Shown piece by piece: positions 8,430 to 17,733 of a stretch of 54,888 bases of DNA. This DNA comes from Maritalea sp047634455. GTDB taxonomy: Bacteria; Pseudomonadota; Alphaproteobacteria; Rhizobiales; Devosiaceae. Location of the stretch: positions 1 through 54,888 of the forward strand of contig NZ_JBLIAI010000015.1 of NCBI RefSeq assembly GCF_047634455.1, read 5' to 3'. The notes under the pieces are model-generated. The model had not been told where the DNA came from. It did no database searches and saw nothing but the letters and a program-made list of their open reading frames with translations. Position 1 is the stretch's first letter. Every line of letters begins with the position of its first letter. The position numbers and the translations under genes were made by a program.

Positions 8430-11217
8430 CCGCCCCAAATTGAGTTTCACGCTTGCAAAGGCTGATGATGCAATCAGCGAGATTTTGCATGAAATTGGTG
8501 ATGAAAATCCAGCTGGACCCAAAGCAAGATCCATTGTGTTGAAAAAGGCCAAGCAAATTTTGGCCACCGCCCACCAACAAGCTGAAGCGGATTTGACCAC
8601 AAACGGGCGCGGGCGCGCTTGCGCCAAAAATCTTAACAACGCGCAAGACGAACTGATCAAAATGGCATTTCGGTTCGCCTCGGAATATGTTTATCCAGTC
8701 ACCAACCGAACAGACGCTGAAACCCTGTCCATATCTGCGGTTGGCGGTTATGGACGCGGCACATTGGCGCCGGGCTCCGACATCGATTTGCTGTTTATTC
8801 TGCCGTATAAGCAAACCCCATGGGGGGAGAGCGTCACCGAATATGTGCTTTATCTGCTTTGGGATTTGGGCCAAAAAGTAGGCCATGCCGTGCGCTCAAT
8901 TGATGAATGTTTGCGTATGGCAAAGGCGGACATGACCGTGCGTACAGCAACGCTGGAGGCGCGGCACATTACCGGCGACAAAGCCTTGTTTGCAGAATTC
9001 CAATATCGTTTCGGTGAAGAATTGGTCGCTGGCACGGGCCCCGAATTTATTGCGGCCAAAATGGCAGAGCGCGATGAACGGCACGAAAAAATGGGCAACA
9101 CCCGGTTTGTGGTTGAACCCAACATCAAAGAAGGCAAGGGCGGTCTGCGTGATTTGAACACCTTGTTTTGGATTGCCAAATATTTCTATCGGGTCGAAAA
9201 AAGTGCTGGATTGATCAAAAATGGTGTGTTTTCAAAAACAGAATATCGTCGTTTTCGTCGTTCGGAAGAGTTTTTGTGGGCCATACGCTGCCATTTGCAT
9301 TTCTTAACCGGTCGCGCCGAAGAAAAGCTCAGCTTTGAATTGCAACAGGAATTAGCAAATCGCCTCAACGTCACCGGTCGCGCCGGGCTAATGCCTGTGG
9401 AACGGTTGATGAAGCGCTATTTTGCCGTTGCCAAAGACGTAGGCGATCTCACCAGGATATTTTGCACGTCGCTTGAGTTCAATCACGCCAAAGATGTGGA
9501 CATGTTGGGGCGCATGCGGAAAACGTTTTCTCGACAGCGAAAAATCAAAGGCGAAACCGATTTTATTATTGATCGCGGACGTCTTAATATTGTTGATGAC
9601 GACGTATTTGCCAAAAACCCGGTCAACATTATCAAAATGTTCTTTATCGCGGGCCAAGAAGGGATTTTGTTTCATCCCGATGGCCTTAAGCAGATCAACC
9701 GCTCACGAAAATTGATCGATAAAGACCTGCGCGCCAACCCAGAAGCAAATCGGTATTTTCTTGAAATTCTTACCCATGCTCCATCTGTTGAACGCATCTT
9801 GCGCCGGATGAATGAAGCGGAGGTGTTGGGACGGTTTGTGCCAGAATTTGGCCGCATCGTGTCGTTGATGCAGTTCAATATGTACCACCATTACACGGTC
9901 GACGAGCATTTGATTCGTGCCGTTGGCGTGATGGCTGAAATCGTGCAAGGCGGCCTTAAAGATGAGTTGCCGCTGACCCACGAATTATTGCCCCATTTGG
10001 CTGATGTGAAGCTGTTGTTTGTCGCACTGTTTTTGCACGATATTGCCAAAGGGCGGCCAGAAGATCATTCGATTGCTGGGGCCAAAATGGCCCGCCGGAT
10101 TTGCCCACGGTTTGGACTAAGTGCGGCGGAAACCGACACTGTTGCTTGGTTAATCGAGAAACATCTCGTGATGAGTGAAATCTCCCAAAGCCGTGACGTG
10201 CAAGACCCAGAAACGGCCACAAATTTCGCGCAAATTGCACAAAGCCCGGCCCGGTTGAGCCTTTTGTTGGTGCTGACAGCTTGCGATATTCGCGCGGTTG
10301 GCCCGGGCGTTTGGACCGGTTGGAAGGGCTCATTATTGCGCGCGCTTTATTATGCCACTGAACCGATTTTGTCCGGCGGTCACTCGCAAATCAGCCATGC
10401 TGATCGCATCCTAGCGGCCAGAGAGCGGCTCGCACAAGCTTTGCGCGATTGGCCCAAGGCCCAAGCCGATGAATATTTGGATCGGCACTATCCTGCCTAT
10501 TGGATTCGCTCAGAGTTCCAGTTGCAGATCGATCATGCGAACATGATTCGCAAGGCAAACCAGCTTGGCCAACCTTTTGCGGGCTGCGTGGGCATCAATA
10601 GCTTTGAAGCTGTAACAGAGATTTCAGTTTATACGCCGGATCACCCACGTTTGCTGTCTATGATCGCGGGCGCATGCACCCTATCAAACGCTGATATTGT
10701 TGGGGCGCAGATCACCTTGATGCGCGATGGTAAAGCGCTTGACACATTGCGTCTGAAACGCAGTTTCACATCCGATGAAGACGAACGCATTCGGGCCCTT
10801 AAAATCATCGATATGGTGCAAAAGCTATTGAGCGGCGAAAAACGCCTGCCCCCTGAACTGGGTGTGGGATCCAAACTCAACAAGCGCTTAAAGCCATTTA
10901 ACGTTCCCACAGATATCATCATCTCCAATTCATTATCGAAGAAATTCACAGTGATTGAGGTTTCAGGGCTTGACCGATCAGGGCTTTTGCATGATTTGAC
11001 CAAAACAATTGCTGATTTAAGCCTCACCATCGGGTCGGCACATATTGGCACATTTGGCGAACGCGCAATTGATGTTTTTTATGTTACCGATTTGACGGGT
11101 ATGAAAGTCACTGACGAAAAACGTCAAGTAAAAATCAAAACGGCTCTAATCGCCACATTCGAGGCGAAAAATGGCAAGAAACCGACGAAGAAAAAGCCAC
11201 AAGAGTTAAGCGTGTGA
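8416..11217 (+). CDS. glnD: Bifunctional [protein-PII] uridylyltransferase / uridylyl-removing enzyme
   Basis: A 933-residue nitrogen sensor that adds UMP to PII proteins when glutamine is low and removes it when glutamine is high. The nucleotidyltransferase site GGYGRGTLAPGSDIDLLF lies at about residues 109-126. A hydrolase HD site is in LFLHDIAKG near 539. Two ACT domains, which bind glutamine, follow at about 735-800 and 845-920. All key elements look intact. It overlaps mutS by 14 bases at the 5' end and murJ by four bases (GTGA) at the 3' end, an order (glnD-murJ-trpS) common in Rhizobiales. PII genes are not in the window. Confidence 0.97.
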   Translation: MPHASRPKLSFTLAKADDAISEILHEIGDENPAGPKARSIVLKKAKQILATAHQQAEADLTTNGRGRACAKNLNNAQDELIKMAFRFASEYVYPVTNRTDAETLSISAVGGYGRGTLAPGSDIDLLFILPYKQTPWGESVTEYVLYLLWDLGQKVGHAVRSIDECLRMAKADMTVRTATLEARHITGDKALFAEFQYRFGEELVAGTGPEFIAAKMAERDERHEKMGNTRFVVEPNIKEGKGGLRDLNTLFWIAKYFYRVEKSAGLIKNGVFSKTEYRRFRRSEEFLWAIRCHLHFLTGRAEEKLSFELQQELANRLNVTGRAGLMPVERLMKRYFAVAKDVGDLTRIFCTSLEFNHAKDVDMLGRMRKTFSRQRKIKGETDFIIDRGRLNIVDDDVFAKNPVNIIKMFFIAGQEGILFHPDGLKQINRSRKLIDKDLRANPEANRYFLEILTHAPSVERILRRMNEAEVLGRFVPEFGRIVSLMQFNMYHHYTVDEHLIRAVGVMAEIVQGGLKDELPLTHELLPHLADVKLLFVALFLHDIAKGRPEDHSIAGAKMARRICPRFGLSAAETDTVAWLIEKHLVMSEISQSRDVQDPETATNFAQIAQSPARLSLLLVLTACDIRAVGPGVWTGWKGSLLRALYYATEPILSGGHSQISHADRILAARERLAQALRDWPKAQADEYLDRHYPAYWIRSEFQLQIDHANMIRKANQLGQPFAGCVGINSFEAVTEISVYTPDHPRLLSMIAGACTLSNADIVGAQITLMRDGKALDTLRLKRSFTSDEDERIRALKIIDMVQKLLSGEKRLPPELGVGSKLNKRLKPFNVPTDIIISNSLSKKFTVIEVSGLDRSGLLHDLTKTIADLSLTIGSAHIGTFGERAIDVFYVTDLTGMKVTDEKRQVKIKTALIATFEAKNGKKPTKKKPQELSV

Positions 11218-12770
11218 GCTTGATCAAGAACTTTGCCAGCGTTGGTGGCGCAACACTTTTGTCCCGGTTGCTCGGGTTTGCACGCGATATCATGCTGGCA
11301 GGGATATTGGGTGCCGGTCCGGTGGCAGACGCGTTTGTGGCAGCTTTTCGGCTGCCCAACATGTTTCGGCGAATTTTGGCCGAAGGCGTATTTAACACCG
11401 CCTTCATCCCGTTATTTGCCAAAGCTTTAGAGCAAAAAGGCGAAGCCGAAGCAAAGCGTTTTTCTGCCAATATCACGTCGTCGCTGATCTATATTCTATT
11501 TGTCCTGACCCTGGTGGCTGAAATTTTCATGCCCCAGCTTATTCTGGTGCTTACAACTGGTTTTGTAGATGACCCGGACAAGTTTGAATTAACGGTTTTG
11601 CTGGCCCGAATCTGTTTCCCCTATTTGGCTTGCATGTCGTTAATGGCGGCCTATGGTTCTATTCTAAATGGGTTGCGCAAGTTCTTTATCGCCGCGCTTG
11701 CGCCGACATTGCTCAATGTGGTGCTGATCGGTGTGCTCGGCTATTTGGTCTTTGTGTCCTACCAAACCCGCCTAGCCAGCATCATCATTTCTTCCGGCGT
11801 TTTGGTGGGCGGGATCGCCCAAATTGGCTTGGTGGCGTGGGCGCTCAAACAAACAGGCTATTTCCCGCGCCTCACCATGCCCAAATTGGATAATGACCTC
11901 AAAAAGTTTTGGGCGTTGGCCATCCCTGCTATTTTGACCGGGGGCGTGACCCAGATCAACATTCTTGTCGGCACCAACATCGCGTCGAGCCAGGAAAGCG
12001 CCATAGCTTATTTATATTACGCTGATCGGCTCTATCAGCTACCCTTGGGGATGATTGGTATCGCCATAGGCATTGTGTTGTTGCCCGAATTGTCCCGCCT
12101 CCTGAAAGCGGGCGAGCACCAAAAGGCCGCCAATGTTCAACAAAGAAGCCTGTTCTTTGGGTTAATGCTCACTTTGCCTGCAGCGGTAGCCCTGTTCCTC
12201 ATTGCCGAACCGATTATCGCCACCTTGTTCCAGCGGGGCGCATTTGATGGGCAAGCCGCCAACCAAAGCGCCAAAGCGCTGCAGATTTTTGCGCTTGGTC
12301 TGCCCGCCTTTGTGTTGGTCAAAGTGTTTCAACCCTCCTATTTCGCCCGCGAAGACACAAAAACTCCGGCGATTTTCGCGGCCGTGTCGGTTGTCCTCAA
12401 TATCGGTTTTTCGCTGTTACTGTTCCCACGCCTTGGCCATGTGGGCATTGCCTGGGCCACCACTTTGTCGGGCTGGGCGAATGTTTTTATGTTGGTCAGC
12501 ACATTGGCCTTTTGGCGTGAATTGATGTTGCCAAAATCAACCATTGGTCAGGTTTTCTCTTTAGTGATGGTGAGTGGCGTGATGGGTGCTATTCTTTATT
12601 TCGCGAACGGCTATATGTTGCCCCAATTCGATGTTGATAATTTACCCCTCTGGTGGCGCGGCTCTGCCTTGGCGCTGCTGATCGTCTTGGGGGCTGGAAT
12701 TTACTTTTTGCTCCTGCATCTATTGGGTATTCAGCGCCTCAATCGATGGCGTAATTTCATCAAATCCTGA
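11214..12770 (+). CDS. murJ: Lipid II flippase MurJ (MviN)
   Basis: A 518-residue inner-membrane protein with about 14 hydrophobic spans, of the MOP exporter superfamily; it moves the peptidoglycan precursor lipid II to the outer leaflet. The N-terminal signature LLSRLLGFARDIMLAGILG and FRLPNMFRRILAEGVFNTAF is the MviN hallmark with the basic residues that line the central cavity. It starts with GTG inside the glnD stop, so translation is coupled. The end is a weakly hydrophobic amphipathic helix. No sign of decay. Confidence 0.96.
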   Translation: MSLIKNFASVGGATLLSRLLGFARDIMLAGILGAGPVADAFVAAFRLPNMFRRILAEGVFNTAFIPLFAKALEQKGEAEAKRFSANITSSLIYILFVLTLVAEIFMPQLILVLTTGFVDDPDKFELTVLLARICFPYLACMSLMAAYGSILNGLRKFFIAALAPTLLNVVLIGVLGYLVFVSYQTRLASIIISSGVLVGGIAQIGLVAWALKQTGYFPRLTMPKLDNDLKKFWALAIPAILTGGVTQINILVGTNIASSQESAIAYLYYADRLYQLPLGMIGIAIGIVLLPELSRLLKAGEHQKAANVQQRSLFFGLMLTLPAAVALFLIAEPIIATLFQRGAFDGQAANQSAKALQIFALGLPAFVLVKVFQPSYFAREDTKTPAIFAAVSVVLNIGFSLLLFPRLGHVGIAWATTLSGWANVFMLVSTLAFWRELMLPKSTIGQVFSLVMVSGVMGAILYFANGYMLPQFDVDNLPLWWRGSALALLIVLGAGIYFLLLHLLGIQRLNRWRNFIKS

Positions 12771-12871
12771 TCTCGCCCCCTGTCCTTTCGGTTTCGCTGT
12801 TTACTTTTTTATCGTGGATCGTTTAGGTAACCCCTCAAAATAATCTTCACTTGAAAGCTTGGGTCCAAACC

Positions 12872-13909
12872 ATGACTGAATTCCAAAATCGCCTATTTTC
12901 TGGCGTACAACCAACCGGTGATCTCCATTTGGGCAACTATCTCGGCGCCATCCGCCGTTTTGGACCCTTACAGGAGCAATTTGACTGCATTTTTTGTGTC
13001 GTTGATATGCATGCAATCACTGTTTGGCAGGACCCAAAAGTGCTGCGCCAAAAGACCCGCGAAGTCGCGGCTTCTTACATTGCAACCGGTGTTGATCCGA
13101 AGCGTTCGATCATTTTTAACCAAAGCCAAGTGATGCAGCACGCGGAACTGGCCTGGATTTTCAATTGTGTAACGCGGATCGGTTGGATGAACCGCATGAC
13201 CCAGTTTAAAGACAAAGCCGGGAAAAACCGTGAAAACGCGTCTCTGGGTCTTTATGCCTATCCAAGCCTGATGGCGGCGGACATTTTGTTATATCGCGGC
13301 ACGCATGTGCCGGTGGGGGATGACCAAAAACAGCATCTTGAATTGACCCGCGATATTGCCGGCAAATTTAACAATGATTTCAAGAATGAAATCATTGATG
13401 AAGGCTTTGAAGATGGTCAGTTTTTCCCGATCACAGAACCATTAATTTCTGGTCCTGCGATGCGGATCATGTCGTTGCGTGATGGCTCAAAGAAAATGTC
13501 AAAATCGGATCCATCTGAAAACTCGTGTATTGCTTTGATGGATGATGCGGACAAAATTGCGCAAAAATTCCGCAAAGCCAAAACTGATCCAGAACCTTTG
13601 CCATCTGAAATCGAGGGCCTAAAAGATCGCCCCGAGGCGCGCAATTTGGTGGAAATTTACGCCGCCTTGTCCGATCAGACGTCCGAACAGGTGTTGCAAG
13701 AGTTTGGTGGTCAGGGTTTTGGTTCGTTCAAACCAGCCCTTGCTGATTTGGCGGTTGCGCATCTCAGCCCAATTTCCTCAGAAATCAGCCGCATGTTGGC
13801 TCAGCCCGATGAAATTGATTCTATTCTGCGTGACGGTGCTCAGCGCGCGCGTCAGATCGCCGAAGACACTATGAAACATGTTCGGGAAATCGTTGGTTTT
13901 TTAAGCTAA
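12872..13909 (+). CDS. trpS: Tryptophanyl-tRNA synthetase
   Basis: A 345-residue class I aminoacyl-tRNA synthetase that charges tRNA-Trp. The ATP-binding HIGH-like site is GDLHLGNYLGA near residues 12-22 and the second signature KKMSKSDPSENS lies at about 206-217. I place the start at the ATG at 12872; an in-frame TTG at 12851 would add seven residues with no homology expected. It follows murJ after 101 bases that hold no clear terminator, and precedes the stress protein gene by a few bases to about 90 bases depending on that gene's start. Confidence 0.96.
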   Translation: MTEFQNRLFSGVQPTGDLHLGNYLGAIRRFGPLQEQFDCIFCVVDMHAITVWQDPKVLRQKTREVAASYIATGVDPKRSIIFNQSQVMQHAELAWIFNCVTRIGWMNRMTQFKDKAGKNRENASLGLYAYPSLMAADILLYRGTHVPVGDDQKQHLELTRDIAGKFNNDFKNEIIDEGFEDGQFFPITEPLISGPAMRIMSLRDGSKKMSKSDPSENSCIALMDDADKIAQKFRKAKTDPEPLPSEIEGLKDRPEARNLVEIYAALSDQTSEQVLQEFGGQGFGSFKPALADLAVAHLSPISSEISRMLAQPDEIDSILRDGAQRARQIAEDTMKHVREIVGFLS

Positions 13910-13996
13910 GCGTTGGCACATAGTCGCAGTTACATTTCCATCTTGGCAAATGGTGCTGCAAATGGCAGCATGCACCACATGGAAAATGCGGCACGA

Positions 13997-14473
13997 ATGG
14001 ATCGACCCAAATATCACCGCAAATTTTTGGCGGTTTTGGACGGCACCGACGAATGCGCGGTTGCGGTAACCTTTGCTGGGTGCCGGATGCGGCGCACCGG
14101 CGGTATCGTTAAATTGCTGGTGGTGATTGAGCCCGACCAGTTTCAGCACTGGATTGGCGTGGAAAATGTCATGCGCGCGGAAGCATTTGAAGAAGCCAAT
14201 CGCTGGCTTGATGATGCTGAGGCGCGAATCAAAGCGTTGGGTGATATTCCGGTGGAGCGCGAAATTCGTGAGGGCCCAAAAGCTGACGAGTTGGAAGCCG
14301 CCATCGCGGAAGACAAAGACATTGCGATTTTGGTGTTGGCGTCATCCAAATCAACCGATGGACCCGGCCCATTGGTCAGCTCCATTGCGGCGCGCGGCGC
14401 AAATGCCTTGCCGATTCCAGTGGCAATTGTGCCCGGCTTTCTCACAGACGAGCAAATCGAAGAACTGTCCTAG
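13997..14473 (+). CDS. Universal stress protein (UspA family)
   Basis: The UspA fold begins at KFLAVLDGTDECAVAV, with the usual Asp of the first strand, and ends in the adenine-binding LVSSIAARGANALPIPVAIVPG. Such proteins bind ATP or AMP and aid survival under stress; the exact role varies. The start is uncertain: in-frame ATGs at 13970, 13979 and 13997 and a TTG at 13913, three bases past trpS, are all possible, and none has a clear ribosome site. I chose 13997 because the fold starts right after it (about 158 residues). It is probably co-transcribed with trpS. Confidence 0.85.
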   Translation: MDRPKYHRKFLAVLDGTDECAVAVTFAGCRMRRTGGIVKLLVVIEPDQFQHWIGVENVMRAEAFEEANRWLDDAEARIKALGDIPVEREIREGPKADELEAAIAEDKDIAILVLASSKSTDGPGPLVSSIAARGANALPIPVAIVPGFLTDEQIEELS

Positions 14474-14514
14474 TTTGCGATATAGCGTCGCGCTCTCGGG
14501 GAAATTACTTGCCT

Positions 14515-14541
14515 TTGCCCGCAAAAATACTATTTTATAAT
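14515..14541 (+). promoter_or_regulatory. Candidate sigma-70 promoter for the NifU-like gene
   Basis: A perfect -10 box TATAAT lies at 14536-14541, with TTGCCC 15 bases upstream (14515-14520; TTTGCC gives a 16-base spacer). Transcription would start near 14548, about 50 bases before the NifU-like ATG. The spacing is slightly short. Confidence 0.45.
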
Positions 14542-14597
14542 CATTCTAAAGAAGATTCCGCCCTTAATTGGGCAAGCAAGCTCGGAGTATTACGGTC

Positions 14598-15161
14598 ATG
14601 TTTATCCAAACTGAGGCAACACCAAACCCGCAAACCTTGAAGTTTTTGCCGGGTCGCGACGTATTGCCGGGCGAACCTATGGATTTTCGCAACGAGGAAG
14701 CGGCACAAACTTCACCGCTTGCCACAGCGCTATTCACCATTGATGGGGTGACCGGTGTTTTCTTTGGTGGCGATTTTATCGCGGTGACCAAAGGCGATAA
14801 CGAATGGTCCCACATCAAGCCCGCAATTTTAGGCTCGATTATGGAGCATTTCATGTCTGGCCAGCCCTTGTTGGCTGAGGGCGCACAAGACGCCAACTCA
14901 GATACCAACGACGAATTCTTTGAAGAGGCCGACAGCGAAATGGTCGAAGTGATCAAAGAGCTGATCGACACCCGCGTACGGCCTGCGGTGGCCATGGATG
15001 GTGGCGACATTATCTTTAAGGGCTTCAAGCAAGGAACGGTCTATTTGCACATGCAGGGCGCATGTTCGGGCTGCCCCTCTTCAACAGCGACGTTGAAAAA
15101 CGGTATTGAAAACTTGCTTCGTCACTTTGTGCCCGGTGTCGAGGACGTGCAGCAAATCTAA
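14598..15161 (+). CDS. NifU-like (Nfu-type) iron-sulfur carrier protein
   Basis: A 187-residue protein with an Nfu N-terminal domain (MFIQTEATPNPQTLKFLPG) and a C-terminal NifU domain carrying the Fe-S ligand pair Cys156-x-x-Cys159 in GACSGCPSS. It accepts [4Fe-4S] clusters and passes them to target enzymes in the cytosol. The start at 14598 is fixed by the conserved first residues; an in-frame TTG at 14568 is upstream. It has its own promoter candidate and is followed, after 20 bases, by tsaB. The gene is near fur in this window, which fits an iron-economy setting, but that link is inference. Confidence 0.94.
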   Translation: MFIQTEATPNPQTLKFLPGRDVLPGEPMDFRNEEAAQTSPLATALFTIDGVTGVFFGGDFIAVTKGDNEWSHIKPAILGSIMEHFMSGQPLLAEGAQDANSDTNDEFFEEADSEMVEVIKELIDTRVRPAVAMDGGDIIFKGFKQGTVYLHMQGACSGCPSSTATLKNGIENLLRHFVPGVEDVQQI

Positions 15162-15181
15162 TGCATAGCATTGCACGCTAA

Positions 15182-15862
15182 ATGACGCATTTCCCCATTA
15201 CATTGGCCATCGATACAGCGCAGGCATGTTGCCAGTGCGCGCTGATTGATGCCGATGGTACAAGCTACACCATGTCTGAAGCGCGGGCGCGTGGACATGC
15301 TGAGTATGTGATGGACCAAATAGATGCGGTGCTCGACAACGCCCAGCGCGAGTATGATGACCTTGAGCGCATAATTGTCGCTTCAGGCCCTGGCTCATTC
15401 ACTGGGTTACGTGTTGGCCTAGCTGCAGCGCGCGGATTGGCCGCGGCGCTAAATATCCCGTGTTTGGGTATCCCGACCATGTTGGCGCTCTCGTTAAGCG
15501 GACGGGAAGACAGTCCAGTGACGGTGCTCATCGACGCGCGCCGCGACCAGCATTATCGGCAAGACTTTTCCGCACCGGGTGTGGCATTGACCACGCCCTT
15601 GGCGATGGAGAACGCAGTTGCGCTTGCAGGGTTGAACAATGAAAATCGAATATTGGGCTCAGGCGCGGACTGGGCGGCGGCCCAATGCAATGCTCAAAAT
15701 GTCGAGCTGTCCCGTGACCCAGAGGTGCGCACGTTTATCAATGTGGTGAAGCTGGCCGAATTTGGTCAATTGGCAGACCCAGCGGCCTATCCACCAGAAC
15801 CGTGTTACCTTCGTTCAGCGGACGCAAAACCACAATCCGCAAAACATATTGCGCGCTTATGA
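15182..15862 (+). CDS. tsaB: tRNA N6-threonylcarbamoyladenosine (t6A37) biosynthesis protein TsaB
   Basis: A 226-residue ASKHA-fold protein that dimerises with TsaD and is needed for the t6A37 modification of ANN-decoding tRNAs. The dimer face and phosphate loop appear as LAIDTAQACCQCAL near the start and ASGPGSFTGLRVGLAAARGL near residues 63-82. It is shorter in its second half than typical for E. coli but normal for alphaproteobacteria. It overlaps rimI by four bases (ATGA), the common tsaB-rimI pair. tsaC, tsaD and tsaE are elsewhere. Confidence 0.94.
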   Translation: MTHFPITLAIDTAQACCQCALIDADGTSYTMSEARARGHAEYVMDQIDAVLDNAQREYDDLERIIVASGPGSFTGLRVGLAAARGLAAALNIPCLGIPTMLALSLSGREDSPVTVLIDARRDQHYRQDFSAPGVALTTPLAMENAVALAGLNNENRILGSGADWAAAQCNAQNVELSRDPEVRTFINVVKLAEFGQLADPAAYPPEPCYLRSADAKPQSAKHIARL

Positions 15863-16335
15863 AAATCTGGATGGCGCCCGCAGGGTTGCATATTGAACCC
15901 GCGCGCATAGGCGACGAAAAAGACCTAGCCAAATTGCATGCAGAGGGGTTTTTTCGCGGCTGGACCGTAGCCGATTTTCAATCCTATTTGCGCTCAAATG
16001 AAACCCCCATCTATGTGGCATGCGACGCCAAACACAAGATCGCGGGCTTTGCCATGTTGCGCCTAACCGGCGATGAATGCGAACTGATGACCATCGTGGT
16101 GAGCAAAAAATTCAAGGGCAAACGTCTGTCCACGGCGCTGATGCAAGCCATGATCGAAGATTTGATGATGAGCCCTGTGACCAAGATGTTCCTTGAGGTG
16201 GATGAAGACAATCAACCTGCGCGAAAGCTGTATCAGCGTTTTGGGTTTAACCAAATTGGCGAACGCCGTGGATATTACCCAAGACCTGATGGCAAAACCG
16301 CCACCGCCCTTGTCATGCAAGCTGATCTCGGATAA
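15859..16335 (+). CDS. rimI: Ribosomal-protein-alanine N-acetyltransferase RimI
   Basis: A 158-residue GNAT enzyme. RimI acetylates the N-terminal alanine of ribosomal protein S18 and in some bacteria other proteins. Motif A is LMTIVVSKKFKGKRLSTALM, where the usual Q-x-x-G-x-G loop reads KFKGKRLS, a slight departure. The C-terminal LEVDEDNQPARKLYQRFGF and RRGYY segment is the typical RimI ending. ATG at 15859 overlaps the tsaB stop. The RimI call rests on this pairing as well as on sequence. Confidence 0.88.
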   Translation: MKIWMAPAGLHIEPARIGDEKDLAKLHAEGFFRGWTVADFQSYLRSNETPIYVACDAKHKIAGFAMLRLTGDECELMTIVVSKKFKGKRLSTALMQAMIEDLMMSPVTKMFLEVDEDNQPARKLYQRFGFNQIGERRGYYPRPDGKTATALVMQADLG

Positions 16336-16390
16336 TCCAAAACTCAGGTCAAAAACAAGACTAAACGCACTGAACCAAAAAGGTTGGGCC

Positions 16391-16843
16391 ATGAACAAGC
16401 CGGGCGATAACACAAACCTTGAGCAACAGTGCGAAACCTCTGGTATGCGCATGACCGAACAGCGTCGGGTCATTGCCCGTGTGCTCGAAGGGGCCACTGA
16501 TCACCCAGATGTGGAAGAGCTTTATCGCCGCGCTTCTGATATTGATCCAAAAATCTCGCTTTCAACCGTTTACCGCACGGTGAACCTGTTTGAAGAAGCG
16601 GGTTTGGTTGCCAAGCATGATTTCAAAGACGGCCGCGCACGATTTGAGCAAATTCCTGACGAACATCATGATCATCTGATCGACGTCCGCACCGGCAAAG
16701 TCATCGAGTTTCGTAACGAAGAAATCGAAGCGATCCAAGAAGCAATTGCCCGCAAACTCGGGTTCAAGCTGGTTGATCACCGACTTGAGCTTTATGGTGT
16801 GCCACTTGCTGACAAAAAAGAGGAAGACGATTCAAGCCAATGA
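16391..16843 (+). CDS. fur: Fur-family metal-responsive regulator (Fur/Mur)
   Basis: A 150-residue ferric-uptake-regulator family protein: winged helix at residues about 18-85 (MTEQRRVIARVLEGATDHP, ISLSTVYRTVNLFEEAG) and a dimerisation half with the metal site DEHHDHLIDVRTGKVIEF. In Rhizobiales the orthologue often acts as a manganese sensor (Mur) while Irr and RirA handle iron, and a separate Irr-like gene is present at 40160; so a Mn role is possible. ATG at 16391 follows rimI by 55 bases. Its last bases overlap the plsC start (ATGA). Sequence alone does not fix the metal. Confidence 0.93.
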   Translation: MNKPGDNTNLEQQCETSGMRMTEQRRVIARVLEGATDHPDVEELYRRASDIDPKISLSTVYRTVNLFEEAGLVAKHDFKDGRARFEQIPDEHHDHLIDVRTGKVIEFRNEEIEAIQEAIARKLGFKLVDHRLELYGVPLADKKEEDDSSQ

Positions 16844-17646
16844 TTTGGAGAATCGTGTTTTTTGTGGTGGTGACGATACCATTGATGTTGGCGATTGTGC
16901 TTTGTCAGTCGATTGTGTTGGCCCTAAAACTCAAGAATTGGAATTTTTTCCCCCGTTTGGCGCATAAATTGGTGTGCTTTAATCTTGGCATTAAGGTCAT
17001 TCAAATTGGCAAGCCGGCAAGCGATAAACCAACATTGTTGGTGTCCAACCATATTTCGTGGCTCGATATCCCAGCGATTGGATCGATTGTACCGATTTCC
17101 TATGTCGCCAAATCCGAAGTTGGGCGCTGGCCAATTGTTGGTTTCTTGGCCAATTTGCAAAAAACCATCTTTGTAGACCGCCAGAAAAAAACTGACACGG
17201 GCCGTGTTGCCCATGAAATGGGCGAACGCATGTCCGATGGTCGTGCAGTGGTTTTGTTTGCCGAAGGCACGTCAGACATTGGGTTGCACGTTTTGCCATT
17301 TCGCTCGGCATTGGTGGGCAGCACCCAAGCCGCCATGAAAAATGACCATGTGTCTGAAATGTACATCCAACCCATGGTGATCGCCTACACGCATTTGAAT
17401 GGGTTGCCTATTTCAGCAGCGGAACGTTCCAAAATTGCGTGGATTGGCGATATGGGCATTGAGGACAATATCGGTGATATTTTGCGGGTTGGCACGAAAT
17501 CCACCACGGTGATGTTTGGCGAACCGATCGCCATTGCGCGCGATGACGATCGAAAAATGATCACCAAGAACGCCGAGGAAAAGGTGCGTGAAATGCTCGT
17601 GGCGATCAATAGGCAAACCCCACTACCGCCAGCCCACCTTGGCTAA
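16840..17646 (+). CDS. 1-acyl-sn-glycerol-3-phosphate acyltransferase family (PlsC/OlsA)
   Basis: A 268-residue membrane-bound acyltransferase with an N-terminal hydrophobic span (residues 3-28). The catalytic H-x4-D is His71 and Asp76 in NHISWLD; the acceptor-binding FAEGTSD lies near 142. The family adds the second acyl chain to lysophosphatidate. The gene between fur and miaB has, as I recall, an orthologue in Sinorhizobium called OlsA, which acylates lyso-ornithine lipid; with olsB in this window that role is plausible. It overlaps fur by four bases. FAEGTSD in place of the common FPEGTRS fits a specialised branch. Confidence 0.88.
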   Translation: MIWRIVFFVVVTIPLMLAIVLCQSIVLALKLKNWNFFPRLAHKLVCFNLGIKVIQIGKPASDKPTLLVSNHISWLDIPAIGSIVPISYVAKSEVGRWPIVGFLANLQKTIFVDRQKKTDTGRVAHEMGERMSDGRAVVLFAEGTSDIGLHVLPFRSALVGSTQAAMKNDHVSEMYIQPMVIAYTHLNGLPISAAERSKIAWIGDMGIEDNIGDILRVGTKSTTVMFGEPIAIARDDDRKMITKNAEEKVREMLVAINRQTPLPPAHLG

Positions 17647-17733
17647 GTCGAGTTTCCTTTGCCTCACACCATTGTTTGGTGTAACAAGTCGCCTCAATCA
17701 TAAATTTCAGCAAAAAGATCCGGTTTTAGCCCC

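Noticed and set aside
9388..10333. Minus-strand frames inside glnD
   Set aside because: Shadows of the intact glnD frame with no recognisable domain or start signal.
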